DNA of 64,000 nucleotides from Asparagopsis taxiformis (lineage: Eukaryota > Rhodophyta > Florideophyceae > Bonnemaisoniales > Bonnemaisoniaceae): assembly GCA_030407315.1 (NCBI GenBank), contig JALQPE010000704.1, positions 59,145 to 123,144 on the forward strand, read 5' to 3'. Below the pieces are notes generated by a model. That model saw only the letters and a list, made by a program, of their open reading frames with translations, did not search any database and was not told where the DNA came from. Numbering within the stretch: position 1 is the stretch's first letter; each line of letters begins with the position of its first letter. Shown piece by piece: positions 1 through 10,615 of the stretch. A program made the translations under genes and the position numbers.

Positions 1-1874
1 GAAATCGCGCGTTCCGTTGCCAAGCGGGCAGTCAGGTCCAACGTCTGGGCCCTAAACTCTTCGGCTGCGCGAGCCACGGACGAGATGAGGGAACGAATAA
101 CCCAGCCGTCCGCACGAGGCGGGGCGGACATCGACGTACCGAGAAGCCGACGGGCATCCTCATCAGAGACGCGGTCGTCCAGGCTCACGAAGCGTGGCGC
201 GCGTTCGGCCGGCGTGGCCACATTCGGACGAACGACCTGGGCAACGTTGCCCCCTTCCGTAGCCTCGCGTGGCACGACCTCTCGAGGATCCGGCGCACGC
301 GGCGCTTCGTTTTGATGGCCACGACGGCCAGAACGTGTCCCTCGGGGGCGCTCGTTGCCCCCGAGGCCGCCGAAATAACCGGCACGATTGCCACGACGGC
401 GTTCGGAACGGGAAGCGACCCGCGGCACGTAAGCCCCATCGCTACGAACGGAGACGAACTCCTGGTTATCGCCGCTTGCGTAATCGGGACGTATAACCCG
501 ATACTCCGGCCCCAACGCAAGGGCGCCGCGAACCTCAGCCAACGCGCTGGTGACGGAGACAAACGTGTCGGAACCGTCAACCGGGATTGCACGAAGCATC
601 TCGTAATCGGCCAGGAAGTCCAACGTGGACTCCGGCAGTAGGCACGCGCGCCCGAACACACGACGTTCCACGAATAGCGAGCACGCGAGCATCGCTGCGT
701 GTTCGATGTCCACGGCCATAAGGAAACGTTCCTTCACGGGGGCAGGCGCGTCCTTCACGGCATCGGTGAAATAATGTACCACGCGTGGTAATAACGTGGA
801 CGACCCACGGGGGTACGGAAACTCCTCGACTACTTCCGGCAACGGCGGGAAGTAGAGCTCGCTCGGGACGACCCACGGAGCTGACGCGTGCGACACACGA
901 TAGTCGTCCGCGTTCACGTGGCGGAGAGCGAAGTGGTCATCGTACGACACGACGCTTTTGGAGATGACGCTCAACGAAAGAGCAGTCTTCCATTCGGCAC
1001 GTTGCCTTTCGGAAAGTGTCCGCGGACATACGAATACGGACGCCACCGAGATGAACGGCGGTTCCTCGGGCGTCCCCTTCCATAAGTATGCGTCCATACG
1101 GTCGACGTAGATCGCGTCGTTGACGTCACGCAACCACGAGCGGTCGCAACGTATCGACGCCGGGATCTGGTAACGTTCCGATCCCGGCGGCCCGTTGGCG
1201 AAACGACGCCCGGCTGCTCGCCCCCACGTATCTTCGGCGGAACGCATATAGTCGACGACCGCGCGGGCGTCCAGACGATCTCTGGCCAACGTGGCGAGAT
1301 CGTCATCCGTGATACCCACGCGGGGCAACGCAGCCCACGCGTGGGTCAGGACGCCTACGTTTAGCGCCGCACCGCCACGTGAGGCGGTGCCGACCGTCCC
1401 AACGGGGTCACCACCCTCCGGCGAGGGGTCCTGGCGAGGAGAACGCGGCGAGCTATCACGACGAGGCACGCCCGTGCGGGCCGCCGCCACAGCACGACGC
1501 GAACGAGCGGCCGCTGCCATCGCGGCTACACCCGTCGACGGGGCCGCGGCATCCGGAATGACGGGTGACGAATTCCCCGAGTCGGACGCCGTTGCGTCAT
1601 CATCACGTGGGGCGACGGCCCTAGCAGCCTCGGCAGGCGTCACGGAAGCCACCAGGCGAGACGGAGCCATGGGGCGAGACGAAGAGGCGACGGCCTGGGG
1701 AGCAACGGCTTCACCCGCCCTCACGGATGGGGCGGGCGCGACGGACGCTTCCGTCGCTGGCGGCGCACCGGCCCCGACGAGGGAGGGAGCGCCCTGCGAA
1801 GGGGTTCTCGCTCCACCTCCAGCAGAGCCGGCGGGCCGCGGGGTGTTGGCATCGGTACTGCGAGTCGTAACCAT
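1..1874 (-). CDS. Antisense accessory ORF of Ty3/gypsy copy B (partial, open to the window edge)
   Basis: On the minus strand an open frame runs from an ATG at 1874 to base 1 without a stop (about 624 codons), so the C-terminus lies outside the window. It is homologous to 48574-50445 of copy A. The product starts MVTTRS, has an Ala/Pro/Ser-rich stretch of about 150 residues, then a better conserved segment with many charged and aromatic residues, then an Arg/Gly-rich stretch and a helical region at the end. At the point where copy A has a TAA (49717-49719) this copy has GAA, so two ORFs of copy A are one here. It lies opposite in strand to gag-pol. Just upstream of the ATG the copy is broken by the 13.6-kb insertion, so its promoter is displaced. 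No known domain is recognised. Confidence 0.75.
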   Translation of the reverse strand, partial: MVTTRSTDANTPRPAGSAGGGARTPSQGAPSLVGAGAPPATEASVAPAPSVRAGEAVAPQAVASSSRPMAPSRLVASVTPAEAARAVAPRDDDATASDSGNSSPVIPDAAAPSTGVAAMAAAARSRRAVAAARTGVPRRDSSPRSPRQDPSPEGGDPVGTVGTASRGGAALNVGVLTHAWAALPRVGITDDDLATLARDRLDARAVVDYMRSAEDTWGRAAGRRFANGPPGSERYQIPASIRCDRSWLRDVNDAIYVDRMDAYLWKGTPEEPPFISVASVFVCPRTLSERQRAEWKTALSLSVISKSVVSYDDHFALRHVNADDYRVSHASAPWVVPSELYFPPLPEVVEEFPYPRGSSTLLPRVVHYFTDAVKDAPAPVKERFLMAVDIEHAAMLACSLFVERRVFGRACLLPESTLDFLADYEMLRAIPVDGSDTFVSVTSALAEVRGALALGPEYRVIRPDYASGDNQEFVSVRSDGAYVPRVASRSERRRGNRAGYFGGLGGNERPRGTRSGRRGHQNEAPRAPDPREVVPREATEGGNVAQVVRPNVATPAERAPRFVSLDDRVSDEDARRLLGTSMSAPPRADGWVIRSLISSVARAAEEFRAQTLDLTARLATERAI

Positions 1875-1894
1875 CGTGGTTACGCTGTACACGA
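1..1894 (+). mobile_element. Ty3/gypsy element copy B, internal segment left of the 13.6-kb insertion
   Basis: This stretch is the reverse complement of 48555-50445 in copy A with scattered substitutions, so it is the pol-to-3'-LTR part of a second copy of the same retrotransposon, with its sense strand on +. Homology to copy A stops at about 1883 and resumes at about 15510; the two broken edges have the same combined length as the uninterrupted copy. The element continues beyond the left edge of the window, so its gag, pol and 5' LTR are not seen here. Confidence 0.9.
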
Positions 1895-3300
1895 CACTAG
1901 GAAGGCACGAAATGCGCTGAGAACAGTGAAACAGTGTTTTATTGTGTCACCAAACACTGTTCATGGAACAAGAAGAGCACTGTTCAGAGAACAGTATATT
2001 TAAAACTGAGAACAGTACGGACAATGTCCAGAACGATATTTCAAACATGAGAAACGATGAAGACCGTTCCTGAGAGTGCTGTATTGGACAGCCAGTAACC
2101 AATCATACTGTTCTAAGAACACTATGTTTACATCCTGGGACAGTAATCCTACTGTTCTAAGAACACTATGTTTACATACTGGGACAGTAATCATTGTTCT
2201 GGGAACAGTGTGGTTGAGTACCCGGAACAGCTTCGAATACTCCAGGAACTATACAAACGACACCACATGAACGGTGTAGTCTGACGTAATATCGAAACTG
2301 CGAACAATAACAACCGTTCTGTGGAGCAATGTATTGAGAGGAGCAAAACGGAACATAGCGTTCGTGGAACAGTGAACTTGGAAACAGGAACGACAACGAT
2401 TGTTATACGAATGCAGACATGGAACGCAACAAAACAGCAAAGACAGTCCCTGAAGTGGTATAGATGGAAACTGGGATCACCGAAGATTGATCCGGAGCCA
2501 GTATGCATAGAAACCAGGAACACTGTTGAAAGGCCTGGGAACAATGAATCCAACTAACAAGGACACCATATACTGTCCTCGGAAGAGCAGAAAAGACGGC
2601 ATGGATCATCACAGACTGTTCTTCGAATACCAAAGGAGCAACATAGAGACGATGAGTGATGTTCCATGAACAGTGATAAGTGTAGAGAGGTTCAGTAGAG
2701 ACTGTTCCCGGAGATGAAGAAGTATATAGCCAGGAACAGCACATACCGGCAGAGGAATACTAAGAAGTGTATTCAGGAAACCCGCGGACAATTCCCAGAA
2801 CGCTGTTTTGAGGAGCCGAGAGCGGTGTAGACTGTTCTGCGAAGTAAGAAAGTCTGAACCTGGAACATCACGGACCGTACCTAGAAGAGCCTGAGAAGTT
2901 CTGAGAACAGTGAACATCGAAATGGTGAACAGTAGAGAGCGTTCTGTGATTAATGCAAGTTGAAGTCATGAACAGTATATATCGTTCTAGGAACAATGCT
3001 ATTTGAGAACAGGAACGTCATAAATTGCTCTGGGACCACTATCACTAAAAGACATGGATGCTGTGCACCGTTCTAAGAGCTCTAAATTACGGAACCAGAA
3101 ATACCATAACGGTGTAAATTGAAACCTAATTTTCAAACCAGAAATGCCACAATGTGCTCTGGGAACACTAGATTTCGGGATGTTTTGAAGACAGATATGG
3201 TAAAGAAGTGTAGTTGTATAGGCAACAGACGCTCTGAAGCAATATTTATTGGGAAGGAAAGATCACCATAGCTATATTAACGATAATGAAGAGTAATAGA
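1895..3300. repeat. Left subterminal repeat zone of the 13.6-kb element
   Basis: Degenerate short repeats built on GAACAGTG and its inverse ACTGTTC occur every 20-60 bp, for example at 1920-1990, 2100-2220 and 2890-2990. Read inward the strand is rich in A and G and poor in C. Overlapping small ORFs occur on both strands but follow the repeat rather than a gene. Such zones usually bind transposase in CACTA elements; that role is inferred. Confidence 0.7.
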
Positions 3301-4620
3301 TGCATCACCAAAACAGTATCCGGCTCTTGGTATTTGAATTTGAGATGGATGGAGTGTGGTTGATGTACAGACTGTGAAGAGAATGAAGAAATGTACAAGT
3401 GAAGAAAAACAATTGGTCAGCCTGGGTAATGATAGTGGAGAGTGATATCAGGAAACACAGGTTGCACAACCACTGGCGGGTTTTTGAGCGTCTGGGAATG
3501 GTGAGTACAAATCCACGGACCGGCACAATCCCATGCCATGAACAAGTAGTCGAGTACCAACGAAATATTGTTACTTGAAGGGAGCAAAATAGTTTGAAAG
3601 TAGTGCTGTCTCCATTGGATCGATTCAATCCATTGTCCAAGGAGGCCATTCGGAGTTGGGATAAATGTGAGTCGGCAAAACCATGCAATGATGAAGATGA
3701 TATGTGAAGTAGTTGATTGATGAGGAAAATGAACCTGCCAAGAAGCGTGCAACAGGTAGAAGGTGTTCGGAACGATAGTGTGAGGAAATTGCATGAGCGA
3801 AATTTTCCTGGAGAGAGGTTATTGAGTTCTCTCTCAATTTATATGAGGCAAGAAGGAGTGGAGGATCGTCTAGGGGCAGAATTGGGAACTTGCGGCAGGT
3901 GTCAGGAGTAGAGAAAAACCTAGGTTCGCGGGCTGAGTGATTTGGCAAACTTGTTGGTCATTGGCCCGGAAGACACAATGTGAATTGGGACGTACTACCT
4001 GCCAACGGTTTGTATCGCTTGCCAAGTCACAGCTGTGAACAGTGGAACTCAATCATCTGTCAATTTATTTGAGTAGACTGGCCTGGCAATACAATCATGG
4101 TTGAATATTAAAAATAGAATCATCGTAGAAAGGAGGAAATAACCACTCTCACGCCCTGTTGAAGGAATGACCTGGCACAGTCTGGGAACATTAATGCCAA
4201 GTGATATAGAAGTTTGTGATGACGGCTAGAGATACGCCTTGGGATGTGTGTGATGTTGCCCGTAATAGGTACTTTGTGAAAACCCATGACGGAGGATGTC
4301 ATCGGCTGGAGAACCTCTGACAAGCATGTGTGTTTGTCTGCATATTGATGGGTATGCACAGTAGTGAAACATGAGATGGAGGGCTGCAGTTGTTGAAGAG
4401 ACCATGGGTTGCACAACCACTGACAGCTGAGGGCAGCGGTTTAGCGCAAATGTAGTTTAACTGGAGAAGGAAAGCCTCAGACGTCGGAGGATTTCCTTCT
4501 CAAGTGCACTTGCATTTCATGAAATGCAAGAAAGAAAGAAAGCTGCACCTTTCACGCGAGAATAGAAGAGCGGAAAAATATGCAAGGGCTGCCTAATGTA
4601 ACCAATTTATCGTAATAGAA
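3300..4620. other. Interior DNA of the 13.6-kb element, no gene recognised
   Basis: Several overlapping ORFs of about 100-130 residues on the minus strand (3305-3948, 4120-4416) lack domains and each other's continuity. A motif GGTTGCACAACCACTG occurs at about 3455 and 4405, related to the motif of the arrays that follow. Nothing else can be supported. Confidence 0.5.
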
Positions 4621-4639
4621 CAATGGCAGTTGTTTCGAA

Positions 4640-4756
4640 ACCAGTGACGAACACACATAAGCAGAAACAGGTTTTGAAACCGGTGACACTGAAGCAGAAA
4701 CAGGTTTTGAAACCGGTGACACTGAAGCAGAAACAGGTTTTGAAACCGGTGACTGC
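4640..4756 (+). repeat. 33-bp tandem repeat (about 3.5 units)
   Basis: The unit contains GAAACCGGTGAC followed by ACTGAAGCAGAAACAGG; three near-identical copies are adjacent, preceded by a diverged one with GAAACCAGTGAC. This core is shared with three longer arrays downstream. Confidence 0.85.
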
Positions 4757-4922
4757 CGAAACGAATTGTATATTTCGGGTTGTGGATCAGTACAGTTTAT
4801 GCCGTTCTAGGAGGGTAACCCAGGGATCTATCTACGACGTAATGTGAACCGCCATCCAGGAGTGCTGATGAGTGGCTGACCTGGTGGAGGGTAGTGTTTG
4901 CAGAACATTTGTGTTCTGTGGA

Positions 4923-5360
4923 TCATGCATGTATAGCTGCAACTCGAATCACGGAAGAAGTGAGGCAGTTCACACAGGTAACAAAAAATGTGTTCTGATC
5001 GACTGAAAAACGCACTGATCCAGTCACGGACATAACAGCTATCAAAGATTGCCATGTAAAGTGGAAAGAGTATTCCTCGCCGTTTTCGGTATCAGACTCG
5101 TCTTCCTCATCGGGGTTGCTGAGTATCCTGTCGATTACAGCATCAGCATCTTTATCCAGAACACTGTCTGTAAAGCTAGCCCGGCTGGGAAGACTTTCCC
5201 TCGTAGGTGGAACACATGCTATTGCAGTTGCGTTTCCAGGAGTTGTCCAAGATCTGAATCGATTTTTCCGCAGCCTGCAATGCGGTCCAGAACGTATAAG
5301 TCTGCGCCGAACCATTTCCAGGCTGGTTGCCAACGAATGAGATGAATACCACGATACCAC
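4923..5360 (-). CDS. Hypothetical ORF, 145 codons
   Basis: An ORF on the minus strand containing a short acidic stretch (DEEDESDTENGEE, about residues 84-96) and no recognisable domain. It lies between satellite arrays inside the 13.6-kb element. Overlapping ORFs in other frames are almost as long, so it may be fortuitous or a remnant of a captured gene. Confidence 0.2.
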   Translation of the reverse strand: MVSWYSSHSLATSLEMVRRRLIRSGPHCRLRKNRFRSWTTPGNATAIACVPPTRESLPSRASFTDSVLDKDADAVIDRILSNPDEEDESDTENGEEYSFHFTWQSLIAVMSVTGSVRFSVDQNTFFVTCVNCLTSSVIRVAAIHA

Positions 5361-5764
5361 ACGACCAGTGGTACAATGAATTGCGAAGAGCAGAGTACGA
5401 ATCCGTTGACCTCGGAAATAGAACTAAGCGAGATTTGAGATCCCCGGTGTACTTTTATTTATCACCTATCTAGAGATAAAAAATGGCCCATTAAACACAC
5501 CGGAGGTTACGGTGCAATTGAGATATGTTACCTATCCGCAGAGTCAGGACCGTCGTTGATACAACGATGACAGTATAGTGCATGTGCGTTTCACTTGCTT
5601 CTCTGCCACGGACGAAAACAAAACAGTCAACATTTCCATTAGCATTGGTGGGGGTCAACGATATCACTGCTTCTAGGACTCACGTTTCAATAACGTTGTG
5701 AACATACTCGTCACTGATTTCGCTACCCCTCATAAGTGTTCCAGACCACATTGTACAGTCAATG

Positions 5765-6495
5765 AGTGCGTTTGTGTCACTGGTTTCACTACCGCTGACC
5801 AGAACACGTGTAGTGTAATGTATCCAGGCTAGACTTGTGGTCATCGACCACACGACCTTCGGTACACCCCCTCCTCCAGCTGATCAGTGAGCCATTCGTG
5901 TCACTGGTTTCACTACCGCTGACCATAACACGTGTACCATGATGTGTCCTTGCTACACGTGTGGTCATCGGCCGCACGACCTCTGGCGCACACCCACATT
6001 TTGGTTCCTCAGTGAGCCAATCGTGTCACTGGTTTCACAACCGCTGACCATAACACGTGTATCATAATATGTCCTTGCTACACGTGTAGTCATCGGCCGC
6101 ACGACCTCCGGTACACACCGCCCCATTTCTGGTGTTCAGTGAGACCATCCATGTCACTGGTTTCACTACCGCTGACCATAACACGTGTATCATAATATGT
6201 CCTTGCTACACGTGTAGTCATCGGCCGCACGACCTCCGGTACACACCGCCCCATTTCTGGTGTTCAGTGAGACCATCCATGTCACTGGTTTCACTACCGC
6301 TGACCATAACACGTGTATCATAATGTATCCAGGCTACACGTGTGGTCATCGGCTGCACGACCTCTGGCGCACACCCACATTTTGGTTCCTCAGTGAGACC
6401 ATCCATGTCACTGGTTTCACTACCGCTGACCATAACACGTGTATCATAATGTGTCCTTGCTACACGTGTAGTCATCGGCCGCACGACCTCTGGTT
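5765..6495 (+). repeat. About 126-bp tandem repeat, six units
   Basis: The core TCACTGGTTTCACTACCGCT is followed by GACCATAACACGTGT and CCGCACGACCTC. The GACC position recurs at 5797, 5921, 6046, 6174, 6302 and 6428, giving periods of 124, 125, 128, 128 and 126 bp. Each unit holds the paired motif ACACGTGT twice about 30 bp apart. A diverged single copy lies at about 8140-8215. Confidence 0.9.
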
Positions 6496-6689
6496 CACAA
6501 TGGGGAAAGTTGGATCGAAATCAACGGATTGGGCTCGACTTGGCGCTGCTCTGTACCGTATCAATTGTTTCGGTTCACCAACCAGTCGGCACGGCATGGC
6601 TCAGCTCAGCTGCGCGGGCGATGGCAGCAATGCAAACACAGATGATGTTTGGTGAAATTGAAATTATTGATATTGTTTGCCATGCACCG

Positions 6690-7085
6690 TGTCGCGGCCA
6701 ACTCGGTATCTGTCGGGTGTGTTGCAAAACCAGTAACATGGCTTACAATGGCTATTGGATCAAACAGGAGAGGCCATGCTACCAGCCAAAATTTCGCAGC
6801 AAATTTTCATTTAGGGTTACACACAGCACTAGTCGCACAACCAGTGACATGGATCGTCATGGCTTTCGGAACCAAAAGGAGTACCTCCCACCCTTGCAAC
6901 ACCAATTTCAGACCAAATTTCATTTACGGTTACACTCATCACTGGTCGCACAACCAGTGACATGGTTCGTCATGGCTTTTGGACCCACCAGGAGAAGCTA
7001 TGCTTGGTACGAGCCAAAATTTCGGAGCAAATTGTCATTTAGGGTTGCACCCAGCACAGGTTGCACAACCAGTGACATGGCTTGT
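6690..7085 (+). repeat. About 113-bp tandem repeat, four units
   Basis: Units end in GCACAACCAGTGACATGG; the CCAGT position recurs at about 6730, 6841, 6954 and 7069. The unit also holds a segment AAATTTCGCAGCAAATTT or its variants. Long ORFs across it (6510-7139) reflect repeat composition. Confidence 0.85.
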
Positions 7086-7664
7086 CTTGGCATTTGCTCA
7101 TGGAAGAAACTCCCTCTGCTCTGCGGGATCCTTTTCTAGCGCGCTGTACTCATCTACTTTGTAGACTCTGTGAATGCCTTTCAAGATGCCAATCACTTAT
7201 GACACACAGCGTATATGAATACAGCATTACTTCCTCAGTTCTGGACGAAGGTTCTTGCAGTCCCGTGTAGTCCACACTGGTTGGAAAAGTTTCTCACTTC
7301 CATGTCAGTCTTCAACACATGGAGCGAACATGTGTCTTCTACCATGGTTTTTACAGTGGAACTGCTCGTGTCCATGATTCCGATGCAGTTCTGCATCGCA
7401 TATTTGGTTATTTGAGACGTAAAATAGCATAGCACCGGGAACAGCCATTACCTAGGGGAGAAATCCGGACTCTGATCTTGGTATTGACACACTTAGCACA
7501 GGTCTCATATCCGTCAGCCCCGACAGCACAATTCAGGAGCTTGAAATAATTGTGAGATCTGTGTGTTCTACCTGTCCAGCATCAGAATTCCATCCTGCAT
7601 TCTCCCTGACTCAGATACCACCAACTGATACAGCCACTAATGCGCCCATGTACTGCAACCAACA

Positions 7665-8115
7665 CATGGCGCTCACCGGCTTCACGACTGCGCACGAACT
7701 ACACACATTTCGACATCGTCACCAGTTTCACGACCACCGACAAGCCATTCTCACAGCTACACACGTGTGCACCTCGTCACCGGCTTCACAACTACCCTGG
7801 AGCCAGCTGCACGCCCACACACGTGTGAACCTCGTCACCGGTTTCACTACCACCGACAAGCCATTTGCACAGCTACACACGTGTCGATGTTGTCACTACT
7901 CGCACGACCGAGGACGAAAGGTAACCCTGGAATCTTATCCATCTCGACCCGGCAACTAGCAAAGGTGGGAACGCGTCTAGTGAATTCTGGCTCAACCCGG
8001 CTTCAGAGAGGGACAGCTGTCGACCTTGTCACCGGTTTCACGACCACCGACGAGCTATTTGCGCAGCTACGCACGTGTCGACTTCGTCACCGGTTCACGA
8101 CCACCCACAAGCCAT
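7665..8115 (+). repeat. Degenerate array with TCACCGGTTTCAC core
   Basis: The core TCACCGGTTTCAC or close variants occurs at about 7673, 7718, 7778, 7835, 8027 and 8086, each followed by CACCGACAAGCC-type sequence and an ACACGTGT-like site. Spacing is mostly 45-60 bp with one gap of about 190 bp. Confidence 0.75.
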
Positions 8116-8812
8116 CTGCACAAATACACTCGTGCAAACGCTGACCATAACACGTGTAGCATAATGTGTCCTGGCTACACGTGTGTTCATCGCCTGCACG
8201 ACCTTCAGTACACCCCAATTTGGGATCTCCATTTGAATCGCGTACACTACAGCCGCACTGCGCCAGAGATACATTACTAGACGCAAAGACGCTGAAGCAT
8301 AAACCCATAGGTGCCTTGCCCACTTTGAGAGCTGTACTTGTCATCATATTTCTCGCAAGTACGGCGACTACTAATTTGTGGCCGGGAAAACAGTGTAATC
8401 TAGGTGGACAACATGTGATAGAGACGAAAAGGAAATCGAAAATATCGGAAGCGAGTGATTGGACGAGTTCCTCTGATTGGTTCCTGCCATTCCCGGATAT
8501 AGAATTATGCCTCGTTGAATGGCGTGAGTGGAAGTCCCATGTTGCTTTAGAACTCTGGTCGGCTTCCGTCCAAGTTTACTATGTATCTGATCATATCCTG
8601 GTCTCGACGACAGTGCGTATGACAGGCTGTCTTGTATTAGCTTACAATTTTCAGACATACAAGACGCCCAAAATCAGCCTGAATAGGTCGTCACACGCCG
8701 TCTTGTCGATGGCAACCCGCTCATGCGACATCCACAGCTTTTGGTCTTACCGTCCTGTTAGTCTCCCGGTCTTCTCCACAGGAAACAACATTCTCTCGTC
8801 CATAATGGGCAA

Positions 8813-10385
8813 TTGCGCTTTGCTCCGCCATCAAACCGCTCCAATCTAAGCTCACCTAACCCAACTTTTCGTTTTAACCGCGCAAATCAACCGACGTCTC
8901 ACCGAACCATCGCATCCGCCGCCCATTCCAGCGCATCAGCCATCTCGTCTGCAACTCTGACATCCTCCACGTCTCCATGTTCCCCCGCTCCAAATTCATC
9001 AGATCCATCTGCACGTCTCATCCCCCAGCCGCAATTCCTCAGGAGACCTTTCTACGTTCCAATCATTCTGCCCCCGGTACTGGATTTATCGCCATCCTCC
9101 ACGACTCCAGAAAGCGCTGTGAAGTACGCCCTTCTGTCTGAAGACCCAGGCGTTAATTCCGTCGTGCTTGTTGGTATTGGTGGCGCAGGGAAGACTACTA
9201 TCCTCTGTGCTCTCGGTAATGACGAGGAGATCAGCGACAAATACCGCGATGGCTTGTGGTTTTTCAGACTTGGTCATGACATAACACTCTCCTCCTTCAT
9301 CCGCCAACTCGAGTTGCTTGTCAAATCCGCATGTCCAGATTTTGTAGCAGATTTCAAGTAGCTCGCTGCTTCAGAAGATACGCACTGCATGATGATCAAC
9401 CATCCTTTGTCCATGAAGCACTTCCTGCTTCTATTCGATGACGTTAGCGATGTCAATGCAGATGAGTACAGATTGGCCTGTGCTACGTGTCAAGCCGTGC
9501 AAGGGAACAACTGTACATCATTGAAGATTCTGACATCCACAAGCAGCAGAGTTGTTTCCGATGTATTTAGTCACAACCTTTGTGCAGAGATCGACCCTGG
9601 AAACTCTGACGCTGAAAGAAGCCTTCGAATATTTTGTCACTACGCAGCCTTGGAGATGTCAGATGTTTCTTTACTCTCCGATTAGAACCGAGACGCCCTG
9701 GACCACGTTCTGGAAATATGCCAAGGACTTCCGCTCCCATTGAGAATGGCTGGATCTACCGTCAGGCAGCTTATGTACCCTAGCGTAGATCAATGTGATC
9801 AGAGTGCGATCGGTCGGTATTGGGGGGGACTGGCATCGAGGACCCGGTCTCCTGCAGGGGCAGAGGGTGTAGAAAAACATCTAGGCATGACATCTATCTT
9901 GGAGACGAGCATAAAATTTGTCGAGGATGGATGGGAGTCGACGAAAGCGCCAGAAAAGCTCGCTGATCACCTCACAGTGCAAGACATGTTTCACTCATTT
10001 TGCATTGTACAAAAGCAAACATGTCTGCCAGTTGGTGTGATAGAGCGGTCGTGGGGTGTGACCGATGTACAGTCTGGGTTATTGATGTATTCACGAAAGA
10101 GCCTAGTATCTGAAGCTCGAGAAGAGGGCAAAGGGATCATAGAAGTGTGTGCGCACGATTTAGTGCTAGATATCAGTGTCAGGATGGCTGAGAATCAAGT
10201 TGTCCGAAGAAGTGTCATGCGAAGCTGTTGGATGCATACCAGATGTCAAGGAGTGGAAGTGGAAGTACTGGAGACAGGGGAGCGATAAATTGGACGAATG
10301 GTGGAATTTGGCAAAGAAGACGGAGACAGATGGAAAAATTGTGCGCGACATGGATCTTGCAGTGAGCACGATGAAGCTTTGTTAG
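8813..10385 (+). pseudogene. NB-ARC domain of an NB-ARC/WD40 (STAND) receptor-like gene, decayed
   Basis: One frame (8813-10288) encodes an NB-ARC ATPase in motif order: P-loop GIGGAGKTT (about 9180), Walker B FLLLFDDV (about 9423), an RNBS-B-like ILTSTSSRV (about 9528), GLPLPLR (about 9728) and an MHD-type motif with Ala for Met, AHDLVLDI (about 10155). The frame is broken only by two TAG stops (9359-9361 and 9683-9685), then shifts at about 10240. The WD40 part follows downstream on the same strand. Proteins of this build (APAF1-like) are nucleotide-driven switches that oligomerise on ligand or damage sensing. The gene sits wholly inside the 13.6-kb TIR element and is probably captured cargo. 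As it stands it cannot make a full protein unless the stops are read through or spliced out. Confidence 0.8.
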
Positions 10386-10615
10386 ATACCGCATTGCATG
10401 AGAAATCGTGATGAGTGTACCTTCAAGCTGTATGGACGACTGCGTGACGTCTCAAGCGATAGCGGCGTTGTGGAGCGATTAGTATATACTATTGAGCGGT
10501 ATGGACAGTGCCCTTGGGCTCGTGCTGGCTAGTGCAAAGGGCCCTTTGAGACGCGTGGTAGAAGTAGAAAGTGATATACAATTTATATCTGCTGGAACGC
10601 GAGGAGATGAAATAG

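Noticed and set aside
2000..2920. Overlapping ORFs of 60-120 codons on both strands
   Set aside because: They follow the GAACAGT/ACTGTTC repeats of the subterminal zone and have no domain.
5765..6495. Possible CRISPR array
   Set aside because: Units of about 126 bp are similar along their full length with no unique spacers, in a eukaryotic setting.
8166..8849. 227-codon ORF before the NB-ARC gene as its N-terminus
   Set aside because: It is in a different frame from the NB-ARC part and partly made of satellite sequence.
9359..9685. Stop-codon reassignment (TAG as sense)
   Set aside because: Other genes in the window end at TAG or are broken by TAA and TGA as well; ordinary decay is simpler.
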